Part shown: positions 17,136 to 25,073 of the stretch, in pieces
How positions within the stretch are numbered: the stretch's first letter is position 1
Layout of the letters: the number at the start of each line of letters is the position of its first letter
Assembly: GCA_019637335.1 (NCBI GenBank)
Contig: JAHBVV010000001.1
Span: 909,178-973,177 of the forward strand
Reading direction: 5' to 3'
DNA: 64,000 bases
DNA from: Candidatus Hydrogenedentota bacterium
GTDB lineage: Bacteria; Hydrogenedentota; Hydrogenedentia; Hydrogenedentales; JAEUWI01
Position numbers and translations under genes: made by a program
Notes under the pieces: generated by a model
The model's input: the letters and a program-made list of their open reading frames with translations, nothing else
The model's database searches: none
Told to the model about the DNA's origin: nothing

Positions 17136-17638
17136 GACGCCACCGGCGCGGGCGCGGCGGCGGAGCGAGACCACCACGCCATCAGCGCGGCGCCAAGCCC
17201 CACGATCAGTATGGCGGGCAGCAACACAAACCACCCGGCCACCGGCAGCACGCATGCGGTCGACACCACGGCGCCCCCGCGCAACACCACCGCCCCGCTG
17301 GCACGGGCCGGCCCGCCTTCCGACAGCCCCTGTCCGACCCGCCGGACGATGCCCGTGGCCCCGAACAGGGCGAGCAGGACCAGCCCGGAGAGAATGAGTA
17401 CGCCGGCGAGTTTCAGCGGGCCCGCGCCCTGCGCCGCCAGCCCCAGCCCCAGCAGCAGCGCCGGTACGCCCGCCAGGGCGCCTGTCAGGAGGGCTCTTAC
17501 CGGACGCGTGACAGCCATGCCCTGCACCCGGGCGACGGCGCCGGGAAACAGCGCCCCAAAGAGCAGCCAGTGACAGGTCGTGCAGAGCAACATGCCGAGA
17601 ATCAGAAACAGGATTTTGAACACATCCGCCATGATCAT
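17132..17638 (-). CDS. Membrane protein coupled to DUF1800/DUF1501
   Basis: The protein has 168 residues and four probable membrane segments (about 8-28, 45-67, 75-95 and 135-157). Its stop codon TGA overlaps the ATG of the DUF1800 gene (ATGA, 17132-17135), so it belongs to the same translational unit. The start is at 17638, with a second ATG two codons later. There is no known motif; a Cys pair (LLCTTCHW, about 17-24) in the first helix is noticeable. It may anchor or export the pair; this is inference from position only. Confidence 0.6.
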   Translation of the reverse strand: MIMADVFKILFLILGMLLCTTCHWLLFGALFPGAVARVQGMAVTRPVRALLTGALAGVPALLLGLGLAAQGAGPLKLAGVLILSGLVLLALFGATGIVRRVGQGLSEGGPARASGAVVLRGGAVVSTACVLPVAGWFVLLPAILIVGLGAALMAWWSRSAAAPAPVAS

Positions 17639-18147
17639 GAGACGCTCCTTTTCGGCCCGCGCGCACCCGGCGCGGCGCCATCCTGCCCCCCTCTACCCCG
17701 GCGCGGCCGGAATGGTTACACCGCCGTGGAGAAAATGTGGCGCGGGGAGCGTCAGAACCCGCGCAGAGATTCAAAGATCACCCTCACCAGGAACGTGTCG
17801 TCGAAGGGCTCCGGCAACGTGTTTTTGCGCCTTCGGCGCCATGCCGGCGGGCCGCTGGCGCTCCATAGACACCGGCTCCACTCGTACGAACACCTGCTGT
17901 TCCGCACTTCAGACCGCTAAGGTGTTACGACCATTTCAAACACATAACAACGCAAACCGATCCAATTATCGTCTAGGCTTTCACCGGAAAGTGCCGTTAT
18001 TTGTGTGAATTAGCGCTTATTCGTGGTTCGTTCTTTCCCGATTTCGGCCAAGAGCTGCCCTGTGCTCGCCGCGTACGGATCGCGCCTGAATATCGCGCCC
18101 GGATCGGCGTCTGGTGAACAGGCGTACAAACAACAGGAGGGTTCGCC
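17639..18147. other. Intergenic stretch with a partial repeat element
   Basis: This is 509 nt between divergent genes. It holds the truncated MITE-like element at 17812-17929. 17639-17811 and 17930-18135 show no gene or clear promoter to my eye. An AGGAGG ribosome site at about 18136 serves the next gene. Confidence 0.5.
17812..17929 (-). mobile_element. Truncated MITE-like element, reverse orientation
   Basis: Read on the minus strand from 17929: CGTAACACCTTAGCGGTCTG, then GAAGTGCGGAACAG, GGAGCCGGTGTCTATGGAGC and a GCCGGAG arm. This is the same order as the left half of the element at 6263. The other terminal repeat is not found, so the copy is incomplete. Confidence 0.6.
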
Positions 18148-18843
18148 ATGAAGACAGAACGGATTCTGATCCCGATCGCGTGTATTGCCCTGGCTTTCAG
18201 TGGATGGGCCAGCGCCCAGAGCACGGCGCGCCCCGGGGCGCCGATCAAGACCCCGCGCATTGACATCGGGACGCGGGTCAGCCCGCAGGCCAACATTGGC
18301 CGCGCGACGCGTAACAGCAGCGCCATCCGCGGCATTACGCATGGACGGCGACCCACGGCGGGCGGGCGTGTTCCGAGTGGACGCCTGCCGGGCGGGGACG
18401 TGGGCCGCCTTCCCGGGCACGCCCCGCTGGACGGCCTTTCGGGCCTGGACGGCAACCCGTTGAATGGATTGCTCGGGCAGTTTCTGCTCAATGAATACGG
18501 TTACGGCCGCCATTTCGACCCCTATGAGGGGCAAAAGGCCCTGGCCAAAGCCCACCGCGACGCGGCGATCGCCAATGCCATCGTGAATGTAGTGGGCATA
18601 CTGGCCACCGCCAACCAGCCGGTGGTTACACCGGCCTGCCCGCCGGCCCAGCCCGCGTTGCGCGGCCATATCGAGCGGCAGCGCATTCTCGTACAGGAGG
18701 CGCGCGTGGAGGAATACCGGGTCTGGATTCCGGAATACACCATCCCGGAGACCGGTGAGGTGGTGGTGGGGCACCACGAAACGCGCCGGCGTGAGATACC
18801 CGCCGTGTACAAAGATCGAGATGTCTGGGTACCCGCCCCGTAG
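18148..18843 (+). CDS. Secreted hypothetical protein
   Basis: The protein has 231 residues with a clear signal peptide (MKTERILIPIACIALAFSGWASA, cleavage after ASAQ or near it) and a strong AGGAGGG ribosome site. The mature part starts with a basic Gly/Arg/Pro-rich low-complexity stretch (about 25-95). A helical part (LAKAHRDAAIANAIVNVVGILATANQP, about 130-156) follows, then a short tail with repeated Glu/Tyr/Trp motifs (VEEYRVWIPEYTIPETGEVVVGHHETRRREIPAVYKDRDVW in outline). I do not recognise a family. The tail resembles those of small exported proteins found in several copies in planctomycete-like genomes, but I cannot verify this. Confidence 0.6.
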   Translation: MKTERILIPIACIALAFSGWASAQSTARPGAPIKTPRIDIGTRVSPQANIGRATRNSSAIRGITHGRRPTAGGRVPSGRLPGGDVGRLPGHAPLDGLSGLDGNPLNGLLGQFLLNEYGYGRHFDPYEGQKALAKAHRDAAIANAIVNVVGILATANQPVVTPACPPAQPALRGHIERQRILVQEARVEEYRVWIPEYTIPETGEVVVGHHETRRREIPAVYKDRDVWVPAP

Positions 18844-18962
18844 AGAACAATTTGCGGCGTCCGCGGCGCGTTCGCGCCCGGGCGCCGCCACACCGCTCTG
18901 CGGCGGCCGATTCCGAGAAAGCCCCAAATCCGGGATCGTTTCCCTTCTTACGCGTGGGCCTG

Positions 18963-19212
18963 CCTGATAGCCGCAGGGCAATCGCATTTAAACTTCCAAC
19001 CCGAGCCGAGCGCCACATGAACCACCTTCAATGTTAAAAAGGGCGCGTGTTGGAGCGCTGGCATTTCGCCTTCGGCGAATCCCCGACCTTGCCGGCACGG
19101 ATGCCGGCGCTCCAAAACGCTCACTATCGTTGATTCAAGGTTCCAAATCGACTCAAGTTTACGCCCATATACCGAGATCGAGTCTAAATGCGATTGCCCT
19201 GCCTGATGGCCG
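18963..19212. mobile_element. Second type of inverted-repeat element, about 230 bp
   Basis: CAGGGCAATCGCATTTAAAC starts at 18974 and its inverted form ends at 19201 (reverse complement CAGGGCAATCGCATTTAGAC), 19 of 20 bases matching. CCTGATAGCCG (18963-18973) and CCTGATGGCCG (19202-19212) stand directly outside the two ends like an 11-bp target duplication with one change. Inside is a TTGGAGCGCTGGC / GCCGGCGCTCCAA hairpin (about 19049-19124). There is no gene inside. Confidence 0.6.
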
Positions 19213-19221
19213 TTTTCCCCC

Positions 19222-19250
19222 TTGTCGTACGGCAGATTTCGTACTATAAT
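19222..19250 (+). promoter_or_regulatory. Sigma-70 type promoter of the FHA regulator gene
   Basis: TTGTCG (19222-19227), a 17-nt spacer and TATAAT (19245-19250). The leader to the ATG at 19431 would be about 174 nt, long for this window. The promoter lies directly beside the element ending at 19201-19212. Confidence 0.6.
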
Positions 19251-19430
19251 GGCGTCAGGTTTTTGCGGGCGGGTGGAGAGGCGGTAGATACAAGGGGTTA
19301 TTGTGTGTGAAGAGCGGGGTTGTAATGTGATAGCGCGCGGGCGCGAATTCGCGATCCCGGCGCGGCGCTGTGCGCCGTTTCCCTCCGCGCGAGGCGAGCG
19401 ACGCCGCGCCCGGCAAGCGGGAGGCGCGGC

Positions 19431-21194
19431 ATGATCTGGCACCTCACCGCCAAGTCCGGCCCGCGCCGGGGCGAAAGCTGGGCGATTGGCGAACGCCCCG
19501 TCACGCTCGGTCGGGGTCTGAACTGCGATATCCACATTCAAGATCCCACGGTCTCCCGGCAACATTGCCAGGTGTATCTGGAGGGGAACGAGGTCGTGTT
19601 TCGCGATCTCGGAAGCCGCAATGTTTCGCTGGTGAACGGCACGGTCGTCACCGAGGGGCGGCTGGCCCTGGGCGACGAGCTTTCCGTCGGATCCTCGGCC
19701 TTTATCCTCACGCGCACCGTTTCTTCGGAAAACACCGCACAGAACGGCGACGAGCCGCCGCCCTCCACGGTATCCCTGCGCAAGACCATGCTACCGCCCG
19801 ACGCCATGGACCAGACGCCGGCGTACCGCTCTTTTCCGAGCACCGCGCACGATGTCTTCCGCATGTTTCAGTTCGGGCGTCGCCTGAGCCGCGCCTCGTG
19901 CGAGGAGGCCTTTGCGTCCGCCTGCGTTCGGGAAATGGAGGGGCTCTTCCCCGAGGGCGTCACCGTGGCGCTCTGGTGCGGGAACGAAAGCGACTACCAG
20001 TGGTACCCCGCCACGTTCGAGGCCAGCGACGAACTCGTGGCGCAGGTGAACGCCGCCATGGCCACCGGTCGTCCCTCGCTCGAACGGCACCGCAGGAAAG
20101 GCCGCCTGTTTCAGGATCAGCTTTTAGCGTGCGCCGCCCCGCTGATGGTCTCGGGCCATTGCCGGGGGGCCGTCCTGGCCACCTCGGCCGCGCGCCGCTA
20201 TGTACTCAAGGACAGCGATCTGGAGCGCCTGGACGGCATCGCGCAGGCGGCGGCGCCCTTCCAGGTCTGGCGGTATGCCCCGGCCCGCGACCTCGATCAC
20301 GAAAAAGCCCTCGATCACCTCGAATTGATCGGGGAGGGCTCCTCGGGCAATCTGCGGCGCGAGATTCTTACGGTTTCCAACTCGGGCCATTACGCGCTGA
20401 TCACGGGCGAAAACAACGCGGCGGTGGCGCTGGCCGCGCGGCTGATCCACGATCGTTCGCAGGCGCCCCGGAAAGCGTATGTATGGGCCGACTGCAACAG
20501 CCTGGCGGGGCCGGACTTCTTCGAGGAGCTTGCCGGATGCGACGCGACGCACCCGGGCCTGCTGGAACAGGCGGAAGGCGGCACGCTCGTCCTGGCGAAT
20601 ATCGAGGCGCTTACGGATCAAAACCAGGCCGATTTGCTGGATGTCGCGATGCGCGGCGCCTACCGGCGCGCGGGAGAGCAGAATAAGCGCGCCTTCAGCG
20701 GGCGAATTGTCGCCACCAGCAGCCACGACCCGGACGCCCTTCGGCGGGATGGGCGTCTCCGGGGGGATCTTCTCGCGCTCCTGGGCCGCCAGCATGTGCG
20801 GATTTCGCCGCTCGCCTACAATCAATACGCCATGGCTGCGGGAGAATCGGTGGACTCGCCCGATGGCGACACGCCGTCGCAGGACGGTTTCCCCTCCGCG
20901 GGCAATGATGGGCGTATAGGCGGCTCCACCCTGGAAACCCGAGAGAAGATCGCCCGGGCCCTGTACCGCAGGGGCGTGAAACCGCCCAGCACGGACAGCC
21001 CCGCTCCGCGGCCGCGCGAGTATCACGATTCTTCGTTCGACGCGCTGGCCCAGGCGGAGGAAACTCTCATTCGCGCGGTGCTGTCGCAATGCAACGGCGA
21101 TCTGGAGCGCGCCGCCAAGGTCTTCGGCATCCCGCTTTCCGAGTTGCGACCCCTCGTCGAACAGTTGAATGAGGCCCCCGGTCCCAACAGCTAG
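19431..21194 (+). CDS. FHA-GAF protein with a degenerate sigma-54 activator AAA domain and Fis-type helix-turn-helix
   Basis: The protein has 587 residues. An FHA domain covers about 1-95 (ERPVTLGRGLNCDIHIQDPTVSRQHCQV, GSRNVSLVNG). A GAF-like region covers about 140-285. Residues about 290-470 align with the central AAA+ domain of sigma-54 activators: 'HYALITGENNAAVALAARLIHDRS' stands where 'LITGESGTGKELVARAIH' is expected, and 'LEQAEGGTLVLANIEALTDQNQADLLDV' where 'GGTLFLDEI..L' is expected. The Walker A lysine, the Walker B acidic pair and the GAFTGA loop are all lost, so it should neither hydrolyse ATP nor contact sigma-54. The C-terminus (LIRAVLSQCNGDLERAAKVFGIPLSELRPLVEQL, about 548-581) is a Fis-type helix-turn-helix. 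It is probably a DNA-binding scaffold or repressor that senses a phosphoprotein; that is inference. Confidence 0.85.
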   Translation: MIWHLTAKSGPRRGESWAIGERPVTLGRGLNCDIHIQDPTVSRQHCQVYLEGNEVVFRDLGSRNVSLVNGTVVTEGRLALGDELSVGSSAFILTRTVSSENTAQNGDEPPPSTVSLRKTMLPPDAMDQTPAYRSFPSTAHDVFRMFQFGRRLSRASCEEAFASACVREMEGLFPEGVTVALWCGNESDYQWYPATFEASDELVAQVNAAMATGRPSLERHRRKGRLFQDQLLACAAPLMVSGHCRGAVLATSAARRYVLKDSDLERLDGIAQAAAPFQVWRYAPARDLDHEKALDHLELIGEGSSGNLRREILTVSNSGHYALITGENNAAVALAARLIHDRSQAPRKAYVWADCNSLAGPDFFEELAGCDATHPGLLEQAEGGTLVLANIEALTDQNQADLLDVAMRGAYRRAGEQNKRAFSGRIVATSSHDPDALRRDGRLRGDLLALLGRQHVRISPLAYNQYAMAAGESVDSPDGDTPSQDGFPSAGNDGRIGGSTLETREKIARALYRRGVKPPSTDSPAPRPREYHDSSFDALAQAEETLIRAVLSQCNGDLERAAKVFGIPLSELRPLVEQLNEAPGPNS

Positions 21195-21221
21195 ACGGGG
21201 CCGATTGCGGGGAGGCTTCGA

Positions 21222-22691
21222 TTACGGATCGAGCGGATACAGCGGGTGCGGTCGCTTTGTGTACACAAACGCTTCCGGGCCGGCGCGCGTCACACCGGGG
21301 GTGTCCACGCAGATCGTTCGCGCCGCGATCGGGTCGTAGGCCGCGCGGGGCGCGGTAACTCCCTTGACGATAATCGCGCGATGGATCCCGGGGTCAATCC
21401 CCAGGCTCAACAGCTGTTCCAGGCTCGTCGGCATGACGCGGAGGCTGTTCAGCACCACGGTATGTCCATCGTCGGTCGCGAGCACCGCCGTCTGTCCCTG
21501 GTCGTACTCCCGCGTGCCGCCGTGGCGCGGGCTTTCTTCAATGAAGCGTCCGGAATGCACCCGCGTCACGGTCCCGCGCACCGAAACGGGCGCGCCGTGG
21601 AGCGCGTCCGTCTTTGCGCCGACTTCCAGCGCTACGCCGGCACCCTCCCCCGCCGCGGTGCACGCGCGCGCGGCATCGGGATCGTAGAATACGGCGCAGA
21701 TCCGCGGCACGCCCGCCGCGCGCAAGGCCGCGAAGAGTATCGTCGAATCCCCCGGTCCGCCGCCGCCGATGTTGTCGCCGCTGTCCATGAGGCAGACGGC
21801 GCCCTCGGTGGCCAGCGTCTGTTGGACCGCCTCGTCCACGTCCGGCAGCCCCGCGTTCAGCGCCGCACGCCGTTCGTACACGCGGTCGGCGAACTGTCGC
21901 GCTTTTTCCTCAGCGAGCGCGGCGTCGCCGTTTGCCGTCACCAGCACGGACACGCCCATGAACGGCACATCGGCGTAAATATAGCCCGGCAGGAGAGACA
22001 CGGTGACGATGCCCGGCTCGGCCTCCAGCGCCTCAAGTTCGGCGTAGAGTTCGGCCATGGGGCCGTCGCCGGTAAACTGCTGCACAATGTGAATCAGCAA
22101 GGGCAGCTTCACGTGCGCCATCCGCGGCGCTATCTTCCCGCGAAGGATACCCGCCAGGATCCGCGCGCAATCCACGCCGCGCTGGCGCTGGTCGGTGTGC
22201 GGGTAGGCCCGGTAGGCCACCAGGGTATCGGGGATGGACGCGATCCGCGGCGAGACATTGCCGTGCATGTCGAGCGACAGCACGATAGGGATGTCCGATC
22301 CGGCCCGGGCGCGGATGCGTTCGAGGGTCTCGCCGTCGGCGTCGTCGAAATCGGGGCACACCATGGCCCCGTGCAGCGCCACCAGCAGCCCATCGAGCGG
22401 GCCCGCCGCATCCAGCGCCGCGAGGATCTCCGTGACGATGCTTTCGTAGGCCGCGCGCGTCACCGGGCCGCCGGGCGTTGCCCACGCGGCCACGAGGGGC
22501 ACGGCGTCCAGACCGAAGTTGGCGCACCCTTCGAGAAAGCCGCCGAGTTCGTGGTGTGCGTCCTTCCAGACGGGGACGATGGCGGGGCCGGCATGCAGAA
22601 AGGCCTCCTCGAAGTGCCGCCGCTCCGTTACCGTGCTCGCGAAGGTGTTGGATTCGTGCATGAACCCGATGATGCCAACACGCGGCTTCAT
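21222..22691 (-). CDS. M81 family metallopeptidase (MlrC-like)
   Basis: The protein has 489 residues. The start 'MKPRVGIIGFMHESNTFA' with the 'HESNTF' motif is diagnostic for M81/MlrC, named after the microcystin-degrading enzyme. Other family features are 'LLVALHGAMVCPDFDDADGE', 'LSLDMHGNVSP' and 'YRAYPHTDQRQRG', which supply metal-binding Asp/His, and the MlrC C-terminal part 'VCLMDSGDNIGGGGPGDST'. It probably hydrolyses an amide bond in a small compound. The ATG at 22691 overlaps the stop of the aminotransferase gene (ATGA). The frame is open far upstream (to 24128) inside that gene, but only because of the high GC content. Confidence 0.88.
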   Translation of the reverse strand: MKPRVGIIGFMHESNTFASTVTERRHFEEAFLHAGPAIVPVWKDAHHELGGFLEGCANFGLDAVPLVAAWATPGGPVTRAAYESIVTEILAALDAAGPLDGLLVALHGAMVCPDFDDADGETLERIRARAGSDIPIVLSLDMHGNVSPRIASIPDTLVAYRAYPHTDQRQRGVDCARILAGILRGKIAPRMAHVKLPLLIHIVQQFTGDGPMAELYAELEALEAEPGIVTVSLLPGYIYADVPFMGVSVLVTANGDAALAEEKARQFADRVYERRAALNAGLPDVDEAVQQTLATEGAVCLMDSGDNIGGGGPGDSTILFAALRAAGVPRICAVFYDPDAARACTAAGEGAGVALEVGAKTDALHGAPVSVRGTVTRVHSGRFIEESPRHGGTREYDQGQTAVLATDDGHTVVLNSLRVMPTSLEQLLSLGIDPGIHRAIIVKGVTAPRAAYDPIAARTICVDTPGVTRAGPEAFVYTKRPHPLYPLDP

Positions 22692-24004
22692 CCGGCGCGC
22701 CCGGCGATCTCCGCCATGGCTTTCCCGGCGGCGGTGGCGGTCTCGTCGATGTCCGCGTCGCTGAGGACCGTGGAAACGAACCAGATCCCGAAGGAGGTCA
22801 CCAGAACGCCATGGTCTTGCAATGCGCGCACAAAGCGCCGCCCGAGTTCGGCATCGGCCTGGCGCGCGGAACGCAGATCGGTCACCGGCGGCGCGCCCGG
22901 GGGCACGAACGACGTGCTGAACACCGAATTCACCCCGCGCATTTCGAGCGGCAACCCGTAGCGCTCCGCCAGCGCTTCCAGCTCCTCGCAGAGCCGCCGC
23001 CCGCTCGCGTGGGCCCGCTGCAACACCGCGCCGTTGTCCGTATAGAGGTGCTCCAGGGCCGCGCGCGTGCCCGCCATGACGAGCGCCATCGCGTTGTAGG
23101 TCCCGGAGTGCACCGTGCCCGACGTGTACAGGGACATCAGGTCGGCGCGCCCGGCGACCGCGGCCACCGGGAGGCCGCCGCCCATGGCCTTGGCGAAGGT
23201 CGCCAGGTCGGGCGTGACGCCGTAATACGCCTGGGCGCCGCCTGGATCCACGCGGAACCCGGTAATCACCTCGTCGAAAATCAGCACGGCGCCGTGCCGC
23301 GTGCACAATTCCCGCAGGCGCTGGAGGAAGGACTTTTCGGCGGGTATCAGCCCCGCCGCACAGGCGAAGGGATCGCAGATGACCGCCGCCAGCGCGTCCC
23401 CGTGTTCGGCGAAGGTCGCTTCCAGGAGCGCCAGGTCGTTCCACGGCCGCACCACGAGCGAATCGCCGTAGGACGCCAGCTGGCCCTTCGACGACGGCCG
23501 CATCGTCGGGTTCTCGCGCGGGCCCAGGTCCGCGTCGGGCGAAGGCGGGTTCCACGCGATGGTGTCGAGCCAGCCGTGGTAATGGCCCTCGAAGCGCAGG
23601 ATCTTCTCGCGCCCCGTCGCGCTGCGGGCCAGCCGCAGGGCGGCGTGCACCGCCTCGGAACCCGTGCAGTTGAAGCGGACCATCTCCGCGCACGGGATAT
23701 GCTGCGCCATCAGTTCCGCCGCGACGACCTCGTCCTCGCACTGTCCGGCGTAGAGGATGCCCTTCTCCAGCTGCCGCCGCACCGCCTCCGCCACGCAGGC
23801 CGGCGTGTGACCGAACAGCATCGGGCCCTGGCCGAGGATATAGTCGATGAATTCGTTGCCATCCACATCCCAGATCCGCGCGTCGCGGGCGTGGGAGTAG
23901 TGGTGCGGGAAGGGCTGCGCCAGCGCGCGCACGGCGCTGTTCACGCCGCCGGGAATTACCTGGCGCGCGCGCTCGTGCCAGGACTTGGAAATGCTGAAAT
24001 CCAC
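22688..24004 (-). CDS. Class III aminotransferase, glutamate-1-semialdehyde aminomutase-like
   Basis: The protein has about 438 residues from a GTG at 24004; the frame is open to 24088 but the extra residues are not family-like. 'WHERARQVIPGGVNSAVRA' and 'DVDGNEFIDYILGQGPMLFGH' match HemL-type enzymes. The PLP lysine is in 'FAKAMGGGLPVAAVAG', preceded by the 'FDEVITGFRV' aspartate. True HemL makes 5-aminolevulinate. The partner here is an M81 amidase rather than haem genes, and relatives in such pairs are usually annotated only as 'aspartate aminotransferase family protein', so a catabolic substrate is more likely. The start codon is uncertain because no good ribosome site is seen. Confidence 0.8.
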   Translation of the reverse strand: MDFSISKSWHERARQVIPGGVNSAVRALAQPFPHHYSHARDARIWDVDGNEFIDYILGQGPMLFGHTPACVAEAVRRQLEKGILYAGQCEDEVVAAELMAQHIPCAEMVRFNCTGSEAVHAALRLARSATGREKILRFEGHYHGWLDTIAWNPPSPDADLGPRENPTMRPSSKGQLASYGDSLVVRPWNDLALLEATFAEHGDALAAVICDPFACAAGLIPAEKSFLQRLRELCTRHGAVLIFDEVITGFRVDPGGAQAYYGVTPDLATFAKAMGGGLPVAAVAGRADLMSLYTSGTVHSGTYNAMALVMAGTRAALEHLYTDNGAVLQRAHASGRRLCEELEALAERYGLPLEMRGVNSVFSTSFVPPGAPPVTDLRSARQADAELGRRFVRALQDHGVLVTSFGIWFVSTVLSDADIDETATAAGKAMAEIAGRAG

Positions 24005-24138
24005 CGAATGACTTTCTATGCGGTCGGGACAACCGGAACAAGAACCTATGGTCCTCGTATTTAACCGCAAAGGCCGCCAGCGGCGCAATCGGGGGAGCTA
24101 CCCGGTGTTTTCTCGGAGCCTGTCGCACTCGGGTTCTG

Positions 24139-24296
24139 TAACCGCAAAGAACGCAGAGAACGCAAAGAATGGGCGTGGCGCAAGGCTGCTGGCGAGTAAA
24201 CCAGGCGGCTCCGTCTGTTCAAACACCCCTCCTCCTATCGGGAACACCGCAGACGAACACAATGCCCTTTTTGCGCTCTTTGCGTTCTTTGCGGTT
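24139..24296. repeat. Inverted pair of ACCGCAAAGAACGC repeats (158 bp)
   Basis: TAACCGCAAAGAACGCAGAG (24139-24158, continuing to 24169) faces CTCTTTGCGTTCTTTGCGGTT (within 24268-24296). About 98 nt lie between the arms with no gene. A further single ACCGCAAAGGCCGCCAG copy is at about 24064. The gene at 24312-24764 ends beside it. Confidence 0.75.
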
Positions 24297-24311
24297 CCTC
24301 CCCATGAAGCC

Positions 24312-24764
24312 TTATCCAAGAAGCCATGCTATCACAACGCTGAATAGGGTGGAGGAAGCGGGGCACATACCTGAAGCGCCTCCGCGTTGCCTCGCCGGGT
24401 CCCAGGCAAACTTCCGGACTTGAAACCGATACGACCCGAAATTGATCAGTAGCCCGTGTTCGATCCGTGCCGATTTCAGGTATCCCAGAATTTGCGCCTC
24501 ATGCTCCGGGGCGAGGGCCTTGACCGCCTTGAGCTCAACGATAAGCCGCCCATTGACCAACAGGTCGCACACATACTCCCCGATCACCGTGCCGTCTTCA
24601 TCGAATATCGTGATTGGGAACTGTTGTTCAACCACGAAGCCCGCCTTTCGAAGCCGGTGCGCCAGGGCATTCTCGTACGGCTTCTCCAGGAGCCCATGGC
24701 CATGGTACGCATGAATGGCGTAGGCCGTCTGCCGAACTTGGTCACAAAGCAATTTGATTTCCAT
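24312..24764 (-). CDS. GxxExxY family protein
   Basis: The protein has 150 residues. It shows the name-giving motif 'GHGLLEKPYENAL' (GxxExxY) and PD-(D/E)xK-like core elements ('GEYVCDLLVNGRLIVELKAVKAL' has the Asp..Glu-x-Lys arrangement), then 'ARIEHGLLINFGSYRFQVRKF'. The family is widespread in environmental bacteria and is probably nuclease-fold; its role is not known. The last about 30 residues (after 'RKFAWDPARQRGG') extend past the usual family end and may be read-through into repeat-derived sequence. The gene lies exactly between two inverted-repeat elements (24139-24296 and 24875-25034). Confidence 0.8.
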   Translation of the reverse strand: MEIKLLCDQVRQTAYAIHAYHGHGLLEKPYENALAHRLRKAGFVVEQQFPITIFDEDGTVIGEYVCDLLVNGRLIVELKAVKALAPEHEAQILGYLKSARIEHGLLINFGSYRFQVRKFAWDPARQRGGASGMCPASSTLFSVVIAWLLG

Positions 24765-24874
24765 AGAGCGCCCTCCTTTGATCTACATATCGATATGGCC
24801 TCACTTAACTATCGTCGCAAAAAAGCGGAATGACAGGACGTGCCGGCATCCAAGTCCGCTGGCAGACCTTTTCT

Positions 24875-25034
24875 TAGCCGCAAAGAACACATAGAACGCA
24901 AAGCGTCTCAGCAGAATACGACCGCTGTAGGACCGACTAGACACCGCGTCTTGATCGAGCGACCCACACGCTTTTCTTGAGTGCGCCGACCTTTTACAAA
25001 GCCCTTTTGCGTTCTTTGCGTTCTTTGCGGTTCC
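24875..25034. repeat. Inverted pair of AGCCGCAAAGAACAC repeats (160 bp)
   Basis: TAGCCGCAAAGAACACATAG (24875-24894, continuing to 24905) faces TTTGCGTTCTTTGCGGTTCC (ending about 25034). The total length and arm type nearly equal those of the pair at 24139-24296, but the middle sequence is different. Confidence 0.75.
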
Positions 25035-25073
25035 TGATAAGGGGCCAGCCCGCGCTGTCGTCCAGCGAAGCGA

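Noticed and set aside
22692..24128. Upstream extension of the M81 reading frame (968 codons in total)
   Set aside because: The extension is a shadow of the aminotransferase gene; the 'MKPRVGIIGFMHESN' start and the ATGA overlap fix the real start at 22691.
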